A stretch of 64,000 bases of DNA from JANQEU01 sp965601455 (GTDB taxonomy: Bacteria; Bacteroidota; Bacteroidia; Cytophagales; Cyclobacteriaceae). The notes beneath the pieces were generated by a model, which saw only the letters and a program-made list of their open reading frames with translations, did not search any database and had not been told where the DNA came from. Positions within the stretch are counted from its first letter, which is position 1; every line of letters begins with the position of its first letter. Both the position numbers and the translations under genes were made by a program. This document shows positions 1 through 8,100 of the stretch, one piece after another. The stretch lies in NCBI GenBank assembly GCA_965601455.1, contig OZ271831.1:868001-932000 (forward strand). Reading direction: 5' to 3'.

Positions 1-1160
1 TCTGCCATGATCACTGCTCTTTCCACTGCATGTTGCAGTTCCCGAATGTTACCGGGCCAATGGTAACGCTTCATATTTTCAAGTGCTTCCTCCGACACCT
101 GAATGCCGACCTTCTGGTACTTTTCCGTGTATTTATCGAGAAAATGATTGACAAGCATTTCAATATCGTCAAGCCTCTCTCTCAAGGGAGGGAGGTGTAC
201 CTCAACGGTGTTTATCCGATAAAGAAGATCTTGACGAAATTCACCATTAGTTACCATTTCCTCAAGCGGCATATTGGTGGCTCCAATGACCCTCACATCA
301 AACGGGATGCTCTTTGAAGATCCCACCCGGCTGACCATCTGATTTTGTAATACACTTAATAACTTGGATTGCATACCGATATTTAAATTACCGATTTCAT
401 CAAGAAATAGTGTTCCTCCGTCGGCGATTTCAAAACGGCCCGCACGATCTTCTTTGGCATCAGTAAATGCACCTTTGACATGCCCAAAAATCTCGGATTC
501 AAATAATGTTTCAGTAATAGCCCCGAGATCCACCTTAATCATCGGCTGTTCGGATCGATTTGATAGTTTGTGTATCGCCCTTGCCACTACCTCCTTCCCG
601 GTTCCATTCTCACCCAAAAGAAGTACGGTGGCATCGGTAGCTGCTACCCTTTTTACCGCTTTCATCACCTTTTCCATTGCCGCCGATTGAAAGATGAGTT
701 CACCAAAAGACTGGTTGATATCTGTCTCAAGAACATTTTCACGTTCTTTCAATTGGACCACTTTCTTCTGAGTTTTTCTGAGTTCAAATATCGTATGCGT
801 AGTAGCTAGTAGCGTTTCTTTCTCCCACGGCTTCACCAGGAAATCTACTGCCCCAAGCTTCATGGATTCTACAGCAAGTTGGATATCACCATAAGCCGTA
901 TTCATAAGCACGTGGACATCCGGGTTCAACTCCTTTATCCTCCGAAGCCAGTATAGCCCTTCATTGCCTGAAGTAATACCGGCTTTGAAGTTCATATCCA
1001 GTATAACCAGATCGATACTCTCTTTCTTAAGAAGCGTTTCTAAACGATTAGGTGAACTTTCAGTTGAGACGTGCTCATATTGATGCTTCAAGATGGTCTT
1101 TGCTGTAAAAAGCACATCGACGTCGTCGTCCACAATTAGGATGTGACCCTTTCTCTTCAT
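1..1160 (-). CDS. Sigma-54-dependent response regulator (NtrC family), 3' part cut by window edge
   Basis: This gene runs off the left edge; 386 residues are visible, starting at the ATG at 1160. Residues about 5-120 form a receiver domain (start HILIVDDDVDV, a phospho-acceptor Asp in VILDMNF, and the switch Lys in VKPWEKE). A linker helix leads into an AAA+ sigma-54 activator domain with Walker A GENGTGKE, the loop GAFTDA and a Walker B-like GTLFLDEIGNL. The visible part ends at WPGNIRELQHAVERA, so only the C-terminal part, expected to carry a Fis-type DNA-binding helix, is missing. The sigma-54 contact loop reads GAFTDA instead of the classical GAFTGA; I recall this variant as common in Bacteroidota. 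It is divergent from the FtsX permease gene at 1318, and regulators of this type often sit beside such permeases, so it may control it (inference). Confidence 0.93.
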   Translation of the reverse strand, partial: MKRKGHILIVDDDVDVLFTAKTILKHQYEHVSTESSPNRLETLLKKESIDLVILDMNFKAGITSGNEGLYWLRRIKELNPDVHVLMNTAYGDIQLAVESMKLGAVDFLVKPWEKETLLATTHTIFELRKTQKKVVQLKERENVLETDINQSFGELIFQSAAMEKVMKAVKRVAATDATVLLLGENGTGKEVVARAIHKLSNRSEQPMIKVDLGAITETLFESEIFGHVKGAFTDAKEDRAGRFEIADGGTLFLDEIGNLNIGMQSKLLSVLQNQMVSRVGSSKSIPFDVRVIGATNMPLEEMVTNGEFRQDLLYRINTVEVHLPPLRERLDDIEMLVNHFLDKYTEKYQKVGIQVSEEALENMKRYHWPGNIRELQHAVERAVIMA

Positions 1161-1317
1161 ATCTCTTCCGTCAAAAAAAGAGGGTGTTTCAGTCAGAAAC
1201 AAGTAATTGTTCCATAATGAAACAAAATTAAAACCAATCAAATAGTTAAATATCTGATTTATAGATGTTTACGATCATGGCAAAAAATTGGCACACTTTG
1301 GATTAAATTGTACGAGC

Positions 1318-3717
1318 ATGTTTAGAAATTATCTTATTACCGCATTCAGAAGCTTTAGAAACAACCGATTCTATGTATTGGTTAACATCTTTGGATTGGC
1401 TATTGGAGTGACCTGTTGCCTGGTGGTATACACCATCATGAAACACGAGCTTACGTTCGATACCTGGCACAAGGAAAGTGATCGAATCTACCGAATAGTG
1501 GAGCACTACTCAGGTGAATATGGTATGGAGTACCAACCAAAATTACCTAATGCCATGCCTGAGGCAATCCAATCCGGCAAAAGCTTGATTTCCGATGTAA
1601 TTACGATGCACGGATCTGAAGATGGCTTAATTGATTTCTATATTGATGATCAGTACAAATCTTTCCAGGAAGAAGAAATCTTATTCGCCAACGATGCCTT
1701 CCTGAAATACCTGGATTTCCCCATTTTACAAGGGCGAGGTATCGAAGCTCTAAATGAACCTTTCAAGGTTTTTCTAACCAAGGGGATTGCTGAAAAATAC
1801 TTTGGAAGTGAAAATCCAGTAGGTAAGTTTATCACCTACAATGAGTTTCATGAATTGGAAGTTGTGGGAATACTTGCCGATACACCTACTAATACCAATA
1901 ATCCTTTTAAAATTCTCGTTTCTTATCCCACAGCATTAGAAATTAACAACGACTATATGAAGAGCTGGACTGCTTATTGGGCAAGTACCGCTTATGTTGT
2001 TGTTAATGTGCAAGATGACATTGGACAATTAGAAGGTGAGATCAATCGGGTTGCAGAATTGCATCGAGATGCTGAGGTGATGGAACGAACAACTTACCAC
2101 ATTCAACCAATAAAAGAAGCTCACACGGACACCAAATACGATGACGGAGTAAACTATGTAGCACCCCAGGAAATACTGATTGGGTTTGTTCTCTTGGCAT
2201 CAATTACTTTGCTTGCTTCAATTCTGAACTTCATCAATTTAGCCACAGCTCAGGCAGTTAAAAGATCTCGGGAAATTGGAATTCGGAAAACCCTTGGATC
2301 TTCTCGTAGTAATCTGATCGTTCAATTTTTGAGTGAAACTCTGCTCCTGGTAGTTATTGCAACCCTATTCGGATTCACTTTGGGACAAGTATTTATCGAC
2401 CAGATGAATAATTTCCTTAGCATTGTTTCCTTTAACATCAGCTACGACATTACTACCGTCCTCTTCGCAATAGTTCTTGTAGTTGTTGTAACGGTCCTTG
2501 CGGGTTTTTACCCATCACTGATAATCTCAGGTTATAGCCCTATACAATCCATTCGAAATCAGGTTAATCTTTCTAAAGGCTCCGGAAGATTGTCGCTACG
2601 GAAAACATTGGTCATTGCTCAATTCGTAATTGCCAATTTGCTCATAGTATGCACAATCATCGTGAGTCATCAAATGAGTTACATTCAGAACAAGGACCTG
2701 GGATTCGAAAGAGAAAATGTTCTTGTCTTGGAGTTTCCAAGAAAATCAAATGAGGATCTTCCGGTAATCAAGCAACGACTTTCTTCTCTCAATTTTGTTG
2801 AGAATTCGACTATGTGTTTTTTCCCACCACAATTCGACACCAACTGGAATACGGGTTACGACATAACTGGATCCGAAGCCAATGATCGAATGGCTGTGAA
2901 CGTGAAATTTGTTGATCAGGACTACGTTGATTTTTACGGCCTTGAATTACTAGAAGGAAGGAACATTGAAAATGAGTATTACACAGATACAACCATGCAA
3001 GTCCTGGTTACTCCGGAACTACTAAATAGAGCTGGTATTCCCCTTGAAGATGCGATTGGAAAAACCATCAATTTTATGGGAAGTTGGGAAGGTAAAATTG
3101 CCGGAGTGGTGAATGACTTTCATGTATGGGCGCTTCAGGGAGAAATGTTTCCTGTCATGTTGATGTTTAAGCCGACCTATTTACAACAAATCAATATTAA
3201 ACTTACGAGTAACAACCTGGCGCTGTATTTGCCACAGATCCGTGAGATTTGGGATGAATTTGTGGATAGGGGACACTTTGAGCCTTATTTTCTGAACGAC
3301 AACATTACACAGCAATATGTAGAAGAAAACCTGGTCTATGGTGTTTTTCAGGTTTTTGCGGTGATGGCCATTCTGATTGGAATATTCGGACTGTATGGAC
3401 TGGTATCATTCATGTTGGAGAAAAACAGTAAAGCGATAAGCATCCGTAAAGTTTTTGGTGCTGGCATTGGAGACATCCTGAGAAATATTGGCAAAGAATA
3501 CTTGGTTCTCGTGGTGATTGCTTGTTTTATTGCCACACCACTTAGTTATTTCTTGTCCAGTGAATGGTTGAATGAGTTTGCTTATCGTATTGACATTCTT
3601 CCAATCCATTTTATTTCCGGACTTGGATTAACCATTTTGATTATGGTTGCAACTGTAGCTTACAAAAGCTATAAAGCAGCGACCGCTAATCCAGTGGATT
3701 CACTAAGGAATGAATAA
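1318..3717 (+). CDS. MacB/FtsX-type ABC transporter permease
   Basis: A 799-residue inner-membrane permease with two tandem MacB-periplasmic/FtsX halves, the layout usual in Bacteroidota. The N-terminal helix (LVNIFGLAIGVTCCLVVYTI) is followed by a periplasmic domain. The first FtsX core lies around residues 285-410 (RSREIGIRKTLGSSRSNLI). A second membrane anchor lies near 425-450, a second periplasmic domain follows, and the C-terminal FtsX core spans about 670-795 (SISIRKVFGAGIGDI). I place the start at the ATG at 1318, because MFRNYLITAFRSF is the standard beginning of this family; the frame also opens at a TTG 30 bases upstream. No ATPase gene is adjacent. Such permeases usually work with a MacB-like ATPase to move substrates or signals across the envelope; the substrate is unknown. 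The divergent sigma-54 regulator is the obvious candidate controller. Confidence 0.9.
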   Translation: MFRNYLITAFRSFRNNRFYVLVNIFGLAIGVTCCLVVYTIMKHELTFDTWHKESDRIYRIVEHYSGEYGMEYQPKLPNAMPEAIQSGKSLISDVITMHGSEDGLIDFYIDDQYKSFQEEEILFANDAFLKYLDFPILQGRGIEALNEPFKVFLTKGIAEKYFGSENPVGKFITYNEFHELEVVGILADTPTNTNNPFKILVSYPTALEINNDYMKSWTAYWASTAYVVVNVQDDIGQLEGEINRVAELHRDAEVMERTTYHIQPIKEAHTDTKYDDGVNYVAPQEILIGFVLLASITLLASILNFINLATAQAVKRSREIGIRKTLGSSRSNLIVQFLSETLLLVVIATLFGFTLGQVFIDQMNNFLSIVSFNISYDITTVLFAIVLVVVVTVLAGFYPSLIISGYSPIQSIRNQVNLSKGSGRLSLRKTLVIAQFVIANLLIVCTIIVSHQMSYIQNKDLGFERENVLVLEFPRKSNEDLPVIKQRLSSLNFVENSTMCFFPPQFDTNWNTGYDITGSEANDRMAVNVKFVDQDYVDFYGLELLEGRNIENEYYTDTTMQVLVTPELLNRAGIPLEDAIGKTINFMGSWEGKIAGVVNDFHVWALQGEMFPVMLMFKPTYLQQINIKLTSNNLALYLPQIREIWDEFVDRGHFEPYFLNDNITQQYVEENLVYGVFQVFAVMAILIGIFGLYGLVSFMLEKNSKAISIRKVFGAGIGDILRNIGKEYLVLVVIACFIATPLSYFLSSEWLNEFAYRIDILPIHFISGLGLTILIMVATVAYKSYKAATANPVDSLRNE

Positions 3718-3812
3718 GCAGTAAGCGTGTTTATAGGAAACAAAGGAAGGACCATTTTGCTTATTGCCTGGATGCCTTGGTAAGGCCATCTTAATCAAAC
3801 TAAAATCCGTCT

Positions 3813-5021
3813 TTAATCTACCACAGCCTGGTAAATCAACTGTCGCATTTTGTTGTGATACTTCTGATCATACGGATTAGATTGGGTTAAGAAAACGGCG
3901 ATCAGATTTTCCGATGGATCCACAAAATGGTGGGTATTGAAAGCTCCAGACCAGTTAAAAAGTCCCTCGGATCCCTGTAGCATGTTGCCTGGTAGATCAG
4001 TGATCGTCCTGAAGCCATAGCCAAATCCATAACCTGGATCGGGGAAAAGATCACCAACTTGGTTAATTACCATTAACTCCACCGTTTTCCTACTTAAGTA
4101 TTGTTTTCCATCCCATGAGCCACCGTTCATAAGCATCTGGGTGAATATCATGTAGTCTTCAGCTGTAGAAAACAATCCATTGACTCCACTCCATATTTTC
4201 ACACCGCTGGACTTTGGTTGCTGAAAAGCACCTCCCTCGGTATCAGCACCAACTACAAAAACAACCCGCTCCTTATCTTTCTTGTCAACATTATAAGTTG
4301 TGTTCGTCATTCCGAGAGGGTCCAACAAGCGGGTTTGCAGAAATTGGTTGGTAGGTATTCCAGAGAACTTTTCAATAAGGACTGAAAGAACGTCTGGTGC
4401 CACTGAATAATACCACTGTTCGCCAGGTTGGCCAATAAGAGGAATTTCAAGCGCGCTCATCATCCGCTCCTCTACATTTTCATACTCCTCAAAGTACTGA
4501 TCCATAAAAACATCCTGATCCAATTTTGTGGGTCCGAGGCCATGTGAAAAACCGGCGGTATGTGTCAGTAAATGATGGATAGTTACTTCGGTATTCAATT
4601 CCTCAGTTTCGCTTTCAATACCCATGTTAGGATCTTTTGCCACTCTGAGATTAGCAAATTCAGGGATATACTTTGAGACAGGATCCCATAGAAAGAAATG
4701 ACCTTCTTCGTACAGCATCATAAAGGCTGTTGTGATGATTGGTTTAGTCATGGATTGAATATAGAAGAGGTCGTCGGTTTGCATCGATCGTTTCCTGTCA
4801 CTATCACTAAATCCGAATGCCTTTTGATGTACCACCTTTCCATTTCTCAGAATCAGGGAAACAGCACCATTTATATTCTTCGAGTCGATCTCAGATTGTA
4901 TATAATCTTCATATCGACCAAGTCGCTCAAGGGACATTCCCTCTTTGAGGGCATCCTGGGACCAAAGTGGGAGGTAGATAAGAGTTAATAAGAGTATAAT
5001 TAGGAATCGTTTTTCGGTCAT
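3813..5021 (-). CDS. Beta-lactamase-family serine hydrolase (class C/esterase type)
   Basis: A 402-residue secreted serine hydrolase of the Beta-lactamase family (PF00144). Residues 1-21 form a signal peptide ending LPLWSQ. The catalytic S-x-x-K motif is SMTK at 90-93. The second motif is YSV at 205-207, in the place of the YxN of class C enzymes. A TAGFSHGLG segment near 155 and a final GAFNTHHFVDP segment complete the fold; the HHF-type third element takes the place of KTG. Together these point to an esterase, D-aminopeptidase or peptidase rather than a true antibiotic-hydrolysing enzyme, but substrate cannot be read from sequence. It is convergent with the upstream permease and divergent from the histidine kinase gene at 5281. 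No operon partner is visible. Confidence 0.9.
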   Translation of the reverse strand: MTEKRFLIILLLTLIYLPLWSQDALKEGMSLERLGRYEDYIQSEIDSKNINGAVSLILRNGKVVHQKAFGFSDSDRKRSMQTDDLFYIQSMTKPIITTAFMMLYEEGHFFLWDPVSKYIPEFANLRVAKDPNMGIESETEELNTEVTIHHLLTHTAGFSHGLGPTKLDQDVFMDQYFEEYENVEERMMSALEIPLIGQPGEQWYYSVAPDVLSVLIEKFSGIPTNQFLQTRLLDPLGMTNTTYNVDKKDKERVVFVVGADTEGGAFQQPKSSGVKIWSGVNGLFSTAEDYMIFTQMLMNGGSWDGKQYLSRKTVELMVINQVGDLFPDPGYGFGYGFRTITDLPGNMLQGSEGLFNWSGAFNTHHFVDPSENLIAVFLTQSNPYDQKYHNKMRQLIYQAVVD

Positions 5022-5280
5022 GTTTTAGAGATTTAGAGTCAATGAAAATAGTAATTTCATGTGGTAATGAAATCACATCTGTCCAGAATTTCCCTATTCA
5101 AGTTGAAATGTTGATAGGTAATTCATGAATAATAGTGTTCAATCTTTTGTTTCTTTTTGTAAAGAAATGGTCAACAAAAAAGTAGTTAACCTCATAGTAC
5201 TCAGTTTTTTTTCAAGATTTAATTAGATATTTCCAAGCTGGAAATACGTTTATCTATATTTAGGCAACAAGTTGCTATAG

Positions 5281-7035
5281 ATGACTTTTGTCTTTAACCA
5301 ATCGCTATATTCTGGGAAAGTGTCGATCAAACGGATGTTGATCATTTACGTATTCCTGAACCTGGTCACTCCCAGTTTCTCCACTGATACTAAATCTCCC
5401 ATTCGATCCATACAAGATCGCGTCGATCATTATGAAGAGTTAATGACTTACTACGACTATATCAGTTTTGACTCAGCAATTTATACTGGACTTAAGTATG
5501 TGAGATTAGCTGATAGCCTTAGAAATCCGAAACTACAAGTCAAATCACGTAGACTCTTAGCATCTGCCTACGAGAGTACCGGGCTCACTGACCAGGCATC
5601 ACAATTGCTGTATGAAGCACTTGCTATATCCAGAAGTACTTTAATCGAAGATCATTTGGTGGCTTCTGTCTATCAAGGACTAGGCTGGGTATATGAAGAC
5701 CTTGAGGATGATTCTTTGTCGGAATACTATTTCAGAGAGGCAATATCAATAGTAGATAAGACAGGAAATAGCTCTTTGTTAGGTCATGCGTATTACTGCC
5801 TTGGCAGTCACTTTTGGGCTACAGAATACATTGATAGCTCGATTTTCTATCTAACGAAGGCCTATCATTTGCTTCCCTTTGACTCTCTCACATCGGTTCC
5901 AGTAGAGCTGGCACAAGCCTATGCTTTTGCTGGCGATTCTGAAAATGCTCGAAAGGTGTTGAATGAACTTCCTGTTGGATATGGGGAGTATGATGGCTAC
6001 ATAAAGGCATATATTCAGTCCGATTGGGCTCTTATTTATTTGCTGGAAGGGAATTATCAAGAAAGCATTGACAATCATCTCGAAGTATTGAGAGCAATTG
6101 ATTCTATGGGTTTGGGATATGCTGAGGAAGCCGTTCATGCCCGAGAGTACATACTGGAGGCGGCAAAAAAGCTTGGGGACAAAGACATGATCATCCGGAT
6201 GTACGAGGAAATACGGGCGAGAGAGAGTCGTTGGAGAGAAACGTCGAAAGAGATGGTGACAAAGGTGATGGAGATTGAAAATGAAACCGCGCTAAAAGAG
6301 GAACTTATTAACGCCCAAGCTTCATCTCTTGTCCAACAGCGAAGGATAATTTCTTTGACTGTTGCCATATCCGTCATTTTTCTGGTCTCGATTTTAATTG
6401 TTTCTCGTTTACTCGTCCTAACAAAAAGAAAAAGTGATAAGATAGAAGTATTGATGAGAGAGCTTCACCATAGGGTAAAAAACAATTTGCAAGTGATCTC
6501 CAGTATGCTGGGTTTGCAAAGTCGAAAACTAGATGATGAAGCCAAGGTCGCTGTGGAGGAAGGAAAAGAACGGATAAGAGCAATGTCTTTGATTCATCAA
6601 AAGCTTTACCAGGATGATCAGGTAAGCACTCTTGATATTAAAGACTACATAACCAATCTGGTAAATGAATTATCCCAGGCCTATGGTTACAGCGAAAAAG
6701 CAAAGATCGACCTTGATATCTCGGATTTGCGCTTAAATGTAGACACTAGTTTACCCATTGGTTTGATTGTCAATGAGTTAGTAACTAATGCTTTCAAGTA
6801 TGCTTACCGAGATATTGAAAAACCTATATTGGAATTGAAACTTTTAGTTGATGAAGATAATTTATTATTGAGCGTTAGAGACAATGGAGTTGGATTGCCG
6901 GAAGGCTACTCCATAGAAAATGCCAGATCATTTGGGATGAAGCTGGTAAACATTCTCGTCGCTCAATTGAAAGGCAGTTTGGAATTGGATCACCGCCATG
7001 GATTAAACTACAGGATCAAATTTCAAAGAGTCTAA
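5281..7035 (+). CDS. TPR-sensor histidine kinase (HisKA_2/HWE-like type)
   Basis: A 584-residue sensor kinase. A signal-anchor region (MLIIYVFLNLVTPSF) is followed by a periplasmic segment of tetratricopeptide-like helical pairs (about residues 60-310), a coiled segment, one transmembrane helix near 358-380, and a cytoplasmic kinase. The phosphorylation box is ELHHRVKNNLQVISSMLGLQ; the acceptor is the His at about 397 in the HisKA_2 pattern. The ATPase domain follows with NELVTNAFKYAY, DNGVGLPEG and a short final lobe. Its stop codon is directly followed by the start of the LytTR regulator (no gap), so the two form a two-component pair. The start could instead be the ATG at 5335, which begins exactly at the signal anchor; an inverted repeat (GCAAC-AA-GTTGC, 5264-5275) lies just before the 5281 start. 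The signal sensed is unknown. Confidence 0.93.
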   Translation: MTFVFNQSLYSGKVSIKRMLIIYVFLNLVTPSFSTDTKSPIRSIQDRVDHYEELMTYYDYISFDSAIYTGLKYVRLADSLRNPKLQVKSRRLLASAYESTGLTDQASQLLYEALAISRSTLIEDHLVASVYQGLGWVYEDLEDDSLSEYYFREAISIVDKTGNSSLLGHAYYCLGSHFWATEYIDSSIFYLTKAYHLLPFDSLTSVPVELAQAYAFAGDSENARKVLNELPVGYGEYDGYIKAYIQSDWALIYLLEGNYQESIDNHLEVLRAIDSMGLGYAEEAVHAREYILEAAKKLGDKDMIIRMYEEIRARESRWRETSKEMVTKVMEIENETALKEELINAQASSLVQQRRIISLTVAISVIFLVSILIVSRLLVLTKRKSDKIEVLMRELHHRVKNNLQVISSMLGLQSRKLDDEAKVAVEEGKERIRAMSLIHQKLYQDDQVSTLDIKDYITNLVNELSQAYGYSEKAKIDLDISDLRLNVDTSLPIGLIVNELVTNAFKYAYRDIEKPILELKLLVDEDNLLLSVRDNGVGLPEGYSIENARSFGMKLVNILVAQLKGSLELDHRHGLNYRIKFQRV

Positions 7036-7755
7036 ATGGAGAGGATAAAAGTTCTGATTGTAGAGGATGAACTGATTGTTTCGGAAGAACTAAAGGAAAT
7101 CCTGGAAGACAATGGTTACGAAGTTGTTGGGCAATCAAATACTGTAGAGGGTACGATAGAAGCAGTTCTTCGGACATCACCAGATGTTGTTTTGATGGAT
7201 ATTCATTTAAAGGATGACGGTGATGGGATTGATTTAGCAGAGAGGATACTTTCGTTGAATCAAAGTGCTATTATATTCCTAACGGCTTACGACGACCATA
7301 AATTGATCGAGCGTGCCAGGAGGGTTAAACCGGCAGCATATATTGTTAAACCTTTCGAAGAACGTAACCTGAAAGTTGCTATTGATATGGGTTTTGCCAA
7401 TCTCATGGATGAGCAGAACAGTAAAGGAGACCTATATCGTGTTGAAAACCGAATTTTTGTCAAGCAGCAGTCAAGGTTTAAGAAACTAGACATTGATGAG
7501 ATATTCTTTGCCGAGGCGATCGGCAGTTACACTGAGATTCACACTGAATCCGGAAAAACCACCATCTCAATAAACCTAAAAAACTTCGAAACAAAGTTGT
7601 CTCACCCAAAATTCATGAGGGTTCACCGGAGCTTTCTTATCAACCTGGACAAGGTGGAAGAATACGAAGGAAACTCGATTTTCATGAATGGTAGAACTAT
7701 CCCTTTGAGCGGAACCAATAAAGACAACTTCCTTCGGCGTATAAAATTGTTTTGA
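7036..7755 (+). CDS. LytTR-family response regulator
   Basis: A 239-residue DNA-binding response regulator. The receiver domain covers residues 1-120, with acidic residues at 10-11 (VEDE), phospho-acceptor Asp55 (VVLMDIHLKD) and switch Lys105 (VKPFEER). Residues about 135-237 are a LytTR DNA-binding domain, recognisable from DEIFFAEAIGSYTEIH, MRVHRSFLINLDKVEEY and IPLSGTNKDNFLRRI. It abuts the stop of the kinase gene and is surely its partner. Targets probably include the genes just downstream (small LuxR-type protein and two giant surface proteins), because two exact copies of TGATTCACAAA lie at 7753 and 7795, between this gene and the next; LytTR proteins bind direct repeats. That target assignment is inference. 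Confidence 0.95.
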   Translation: MERIKVLIVEDELIVSEELKEILEDNGYEVVGQSNTVEGTIEAVLRTSPDVVLMDIHLKDDGDGIDLAERILSLNQSAIIFLTAYDDHKLIERARRVKPAAYIVKPFEERNLKVAIDMGFANLMDEQNSKGDLYRVENRIFVKQQSRFKKLDIDEIFFAEAIGSYTEIHTESGKTTISINLKNFETKLSHPKFMRVHRSFLINLDKVEEYEGNSIFMNGRTIPLSGTNKDNFLRRIKLF

Positions 7756-7805
7756 TTCACAAAGTTAATCTTGTCACTCACAGAGGTTTTCTGGTGATTC
7801 ACAAA
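7753..7805 (+). promoter_or_regulatory. Pair of exact 11-bp direct repeats (TGATTCACAAA)
   Basis: TGATTCACAAA occurs at 7753-7763 (overlapping the stop codon of the LytTR gene) and again at 7795-7805, 42 bases apart start to start, i.e. about four DNA turns. The repeats precede the LuxR-type gene and the surface-protein genes, so they are a candidate activator site, possibly for the LytTR regulator encoded immediately upstream. The repeats are seen directly; the function is inferred. Confidence 0.4.
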
Positions 7806-7844
7806 AACGGTTTACTTAAACCAAATTATATTACCATTTTTAAT

Positions 7845-7860
7845 TACCTAATTTTAGGTA
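7845..7860. promoter_or_regulatory. Palindrome just upstream of the LuxR-type gene (candidate operator)
   Basis: TACCTAA-TT-TTAGGTA is a perfect dyad with 7-base arms and a 2-base centre, ending 7 bases before the ATG at 7868. The loop is too short for a stable RNA hairpin, so a protein-binding site is more likely. LuxR-type HTH proteins bind dyads of this size as dimers, so autoregulation by the downstream gene product is a reasonable guess. Confidence 0.4.
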
Positions 7861-7867
7861 GTCACCA

Positions 7868-8068
7868 ATGGAAGTCGCACCCTTTACCGATCGTGAGAAA
7901 GAGATCCTGGAACATTTATCGATGGGTCTCAATAGCAAGGAAATCTCCTCGCAACTTAATATCAGTTCGCACACGGTCGATGCTCACAGGAAAAACATGA
8001 TGCAAAAATTGAATGCTCGGAATGTCGCGCATTTGGTACGTCTATCATTGGAGAAAAACCTATTTTAA
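7868..8068 (+). CDS. Stand-alone LuxR-type (GerE) helix-turn-helix protein
   Basis: A 66-residue protein that is almost entirely one LuxR/GerE DNA-binding domain: FTDREKEILEHLSMG, then SKEISSQLNISSHTVDAHRK (the recognition-helix region) and a last helix NVAHLVRLSL. There is no receiver or ligand domain, so it is not a complete NarL-type regulator. The open frame starts at an ATG right after a 16-base palindrome, which fits a real gene and not a remnant. It lies 112 bases after the LytTR gene and 32 bases before the large S74 protein gene, all on the same strand, so it probably belongs to the same regulatory block and acts as a small transcription factor for the surface proteins (inference). 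An alternative is a decayed response regulator that kept only its DNA-binding end. Confidence 0.85.
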   Translation: MEVAPFTDREKEILEHLSMGLNSKEISSQLNISSHTVDAHRKNMMQKLNARNVAHLVRLSLEKNLF

Positions 8069-8100
8069 ACCTTTTGAAATTGACAACAAAAGCTGAAGCC

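Noticed and set aside
1288..1303. TGGCAC at 1289 as a possible sigma-54 promoter for the FtsX permease.
   Set aside because: The -12 GC that should stand 10 bases after the GG is missing, and the site would leave almost no leader before the ATG at 1318.
7752..8000. An 82-residue + strand frame overlapping the LuxR-type gene in another frame.
   Set aside because: It begins at a non-ATG codon inside the end of the LytTR gene, overlaps a conserved HTH gene and has no recognisable pattern.
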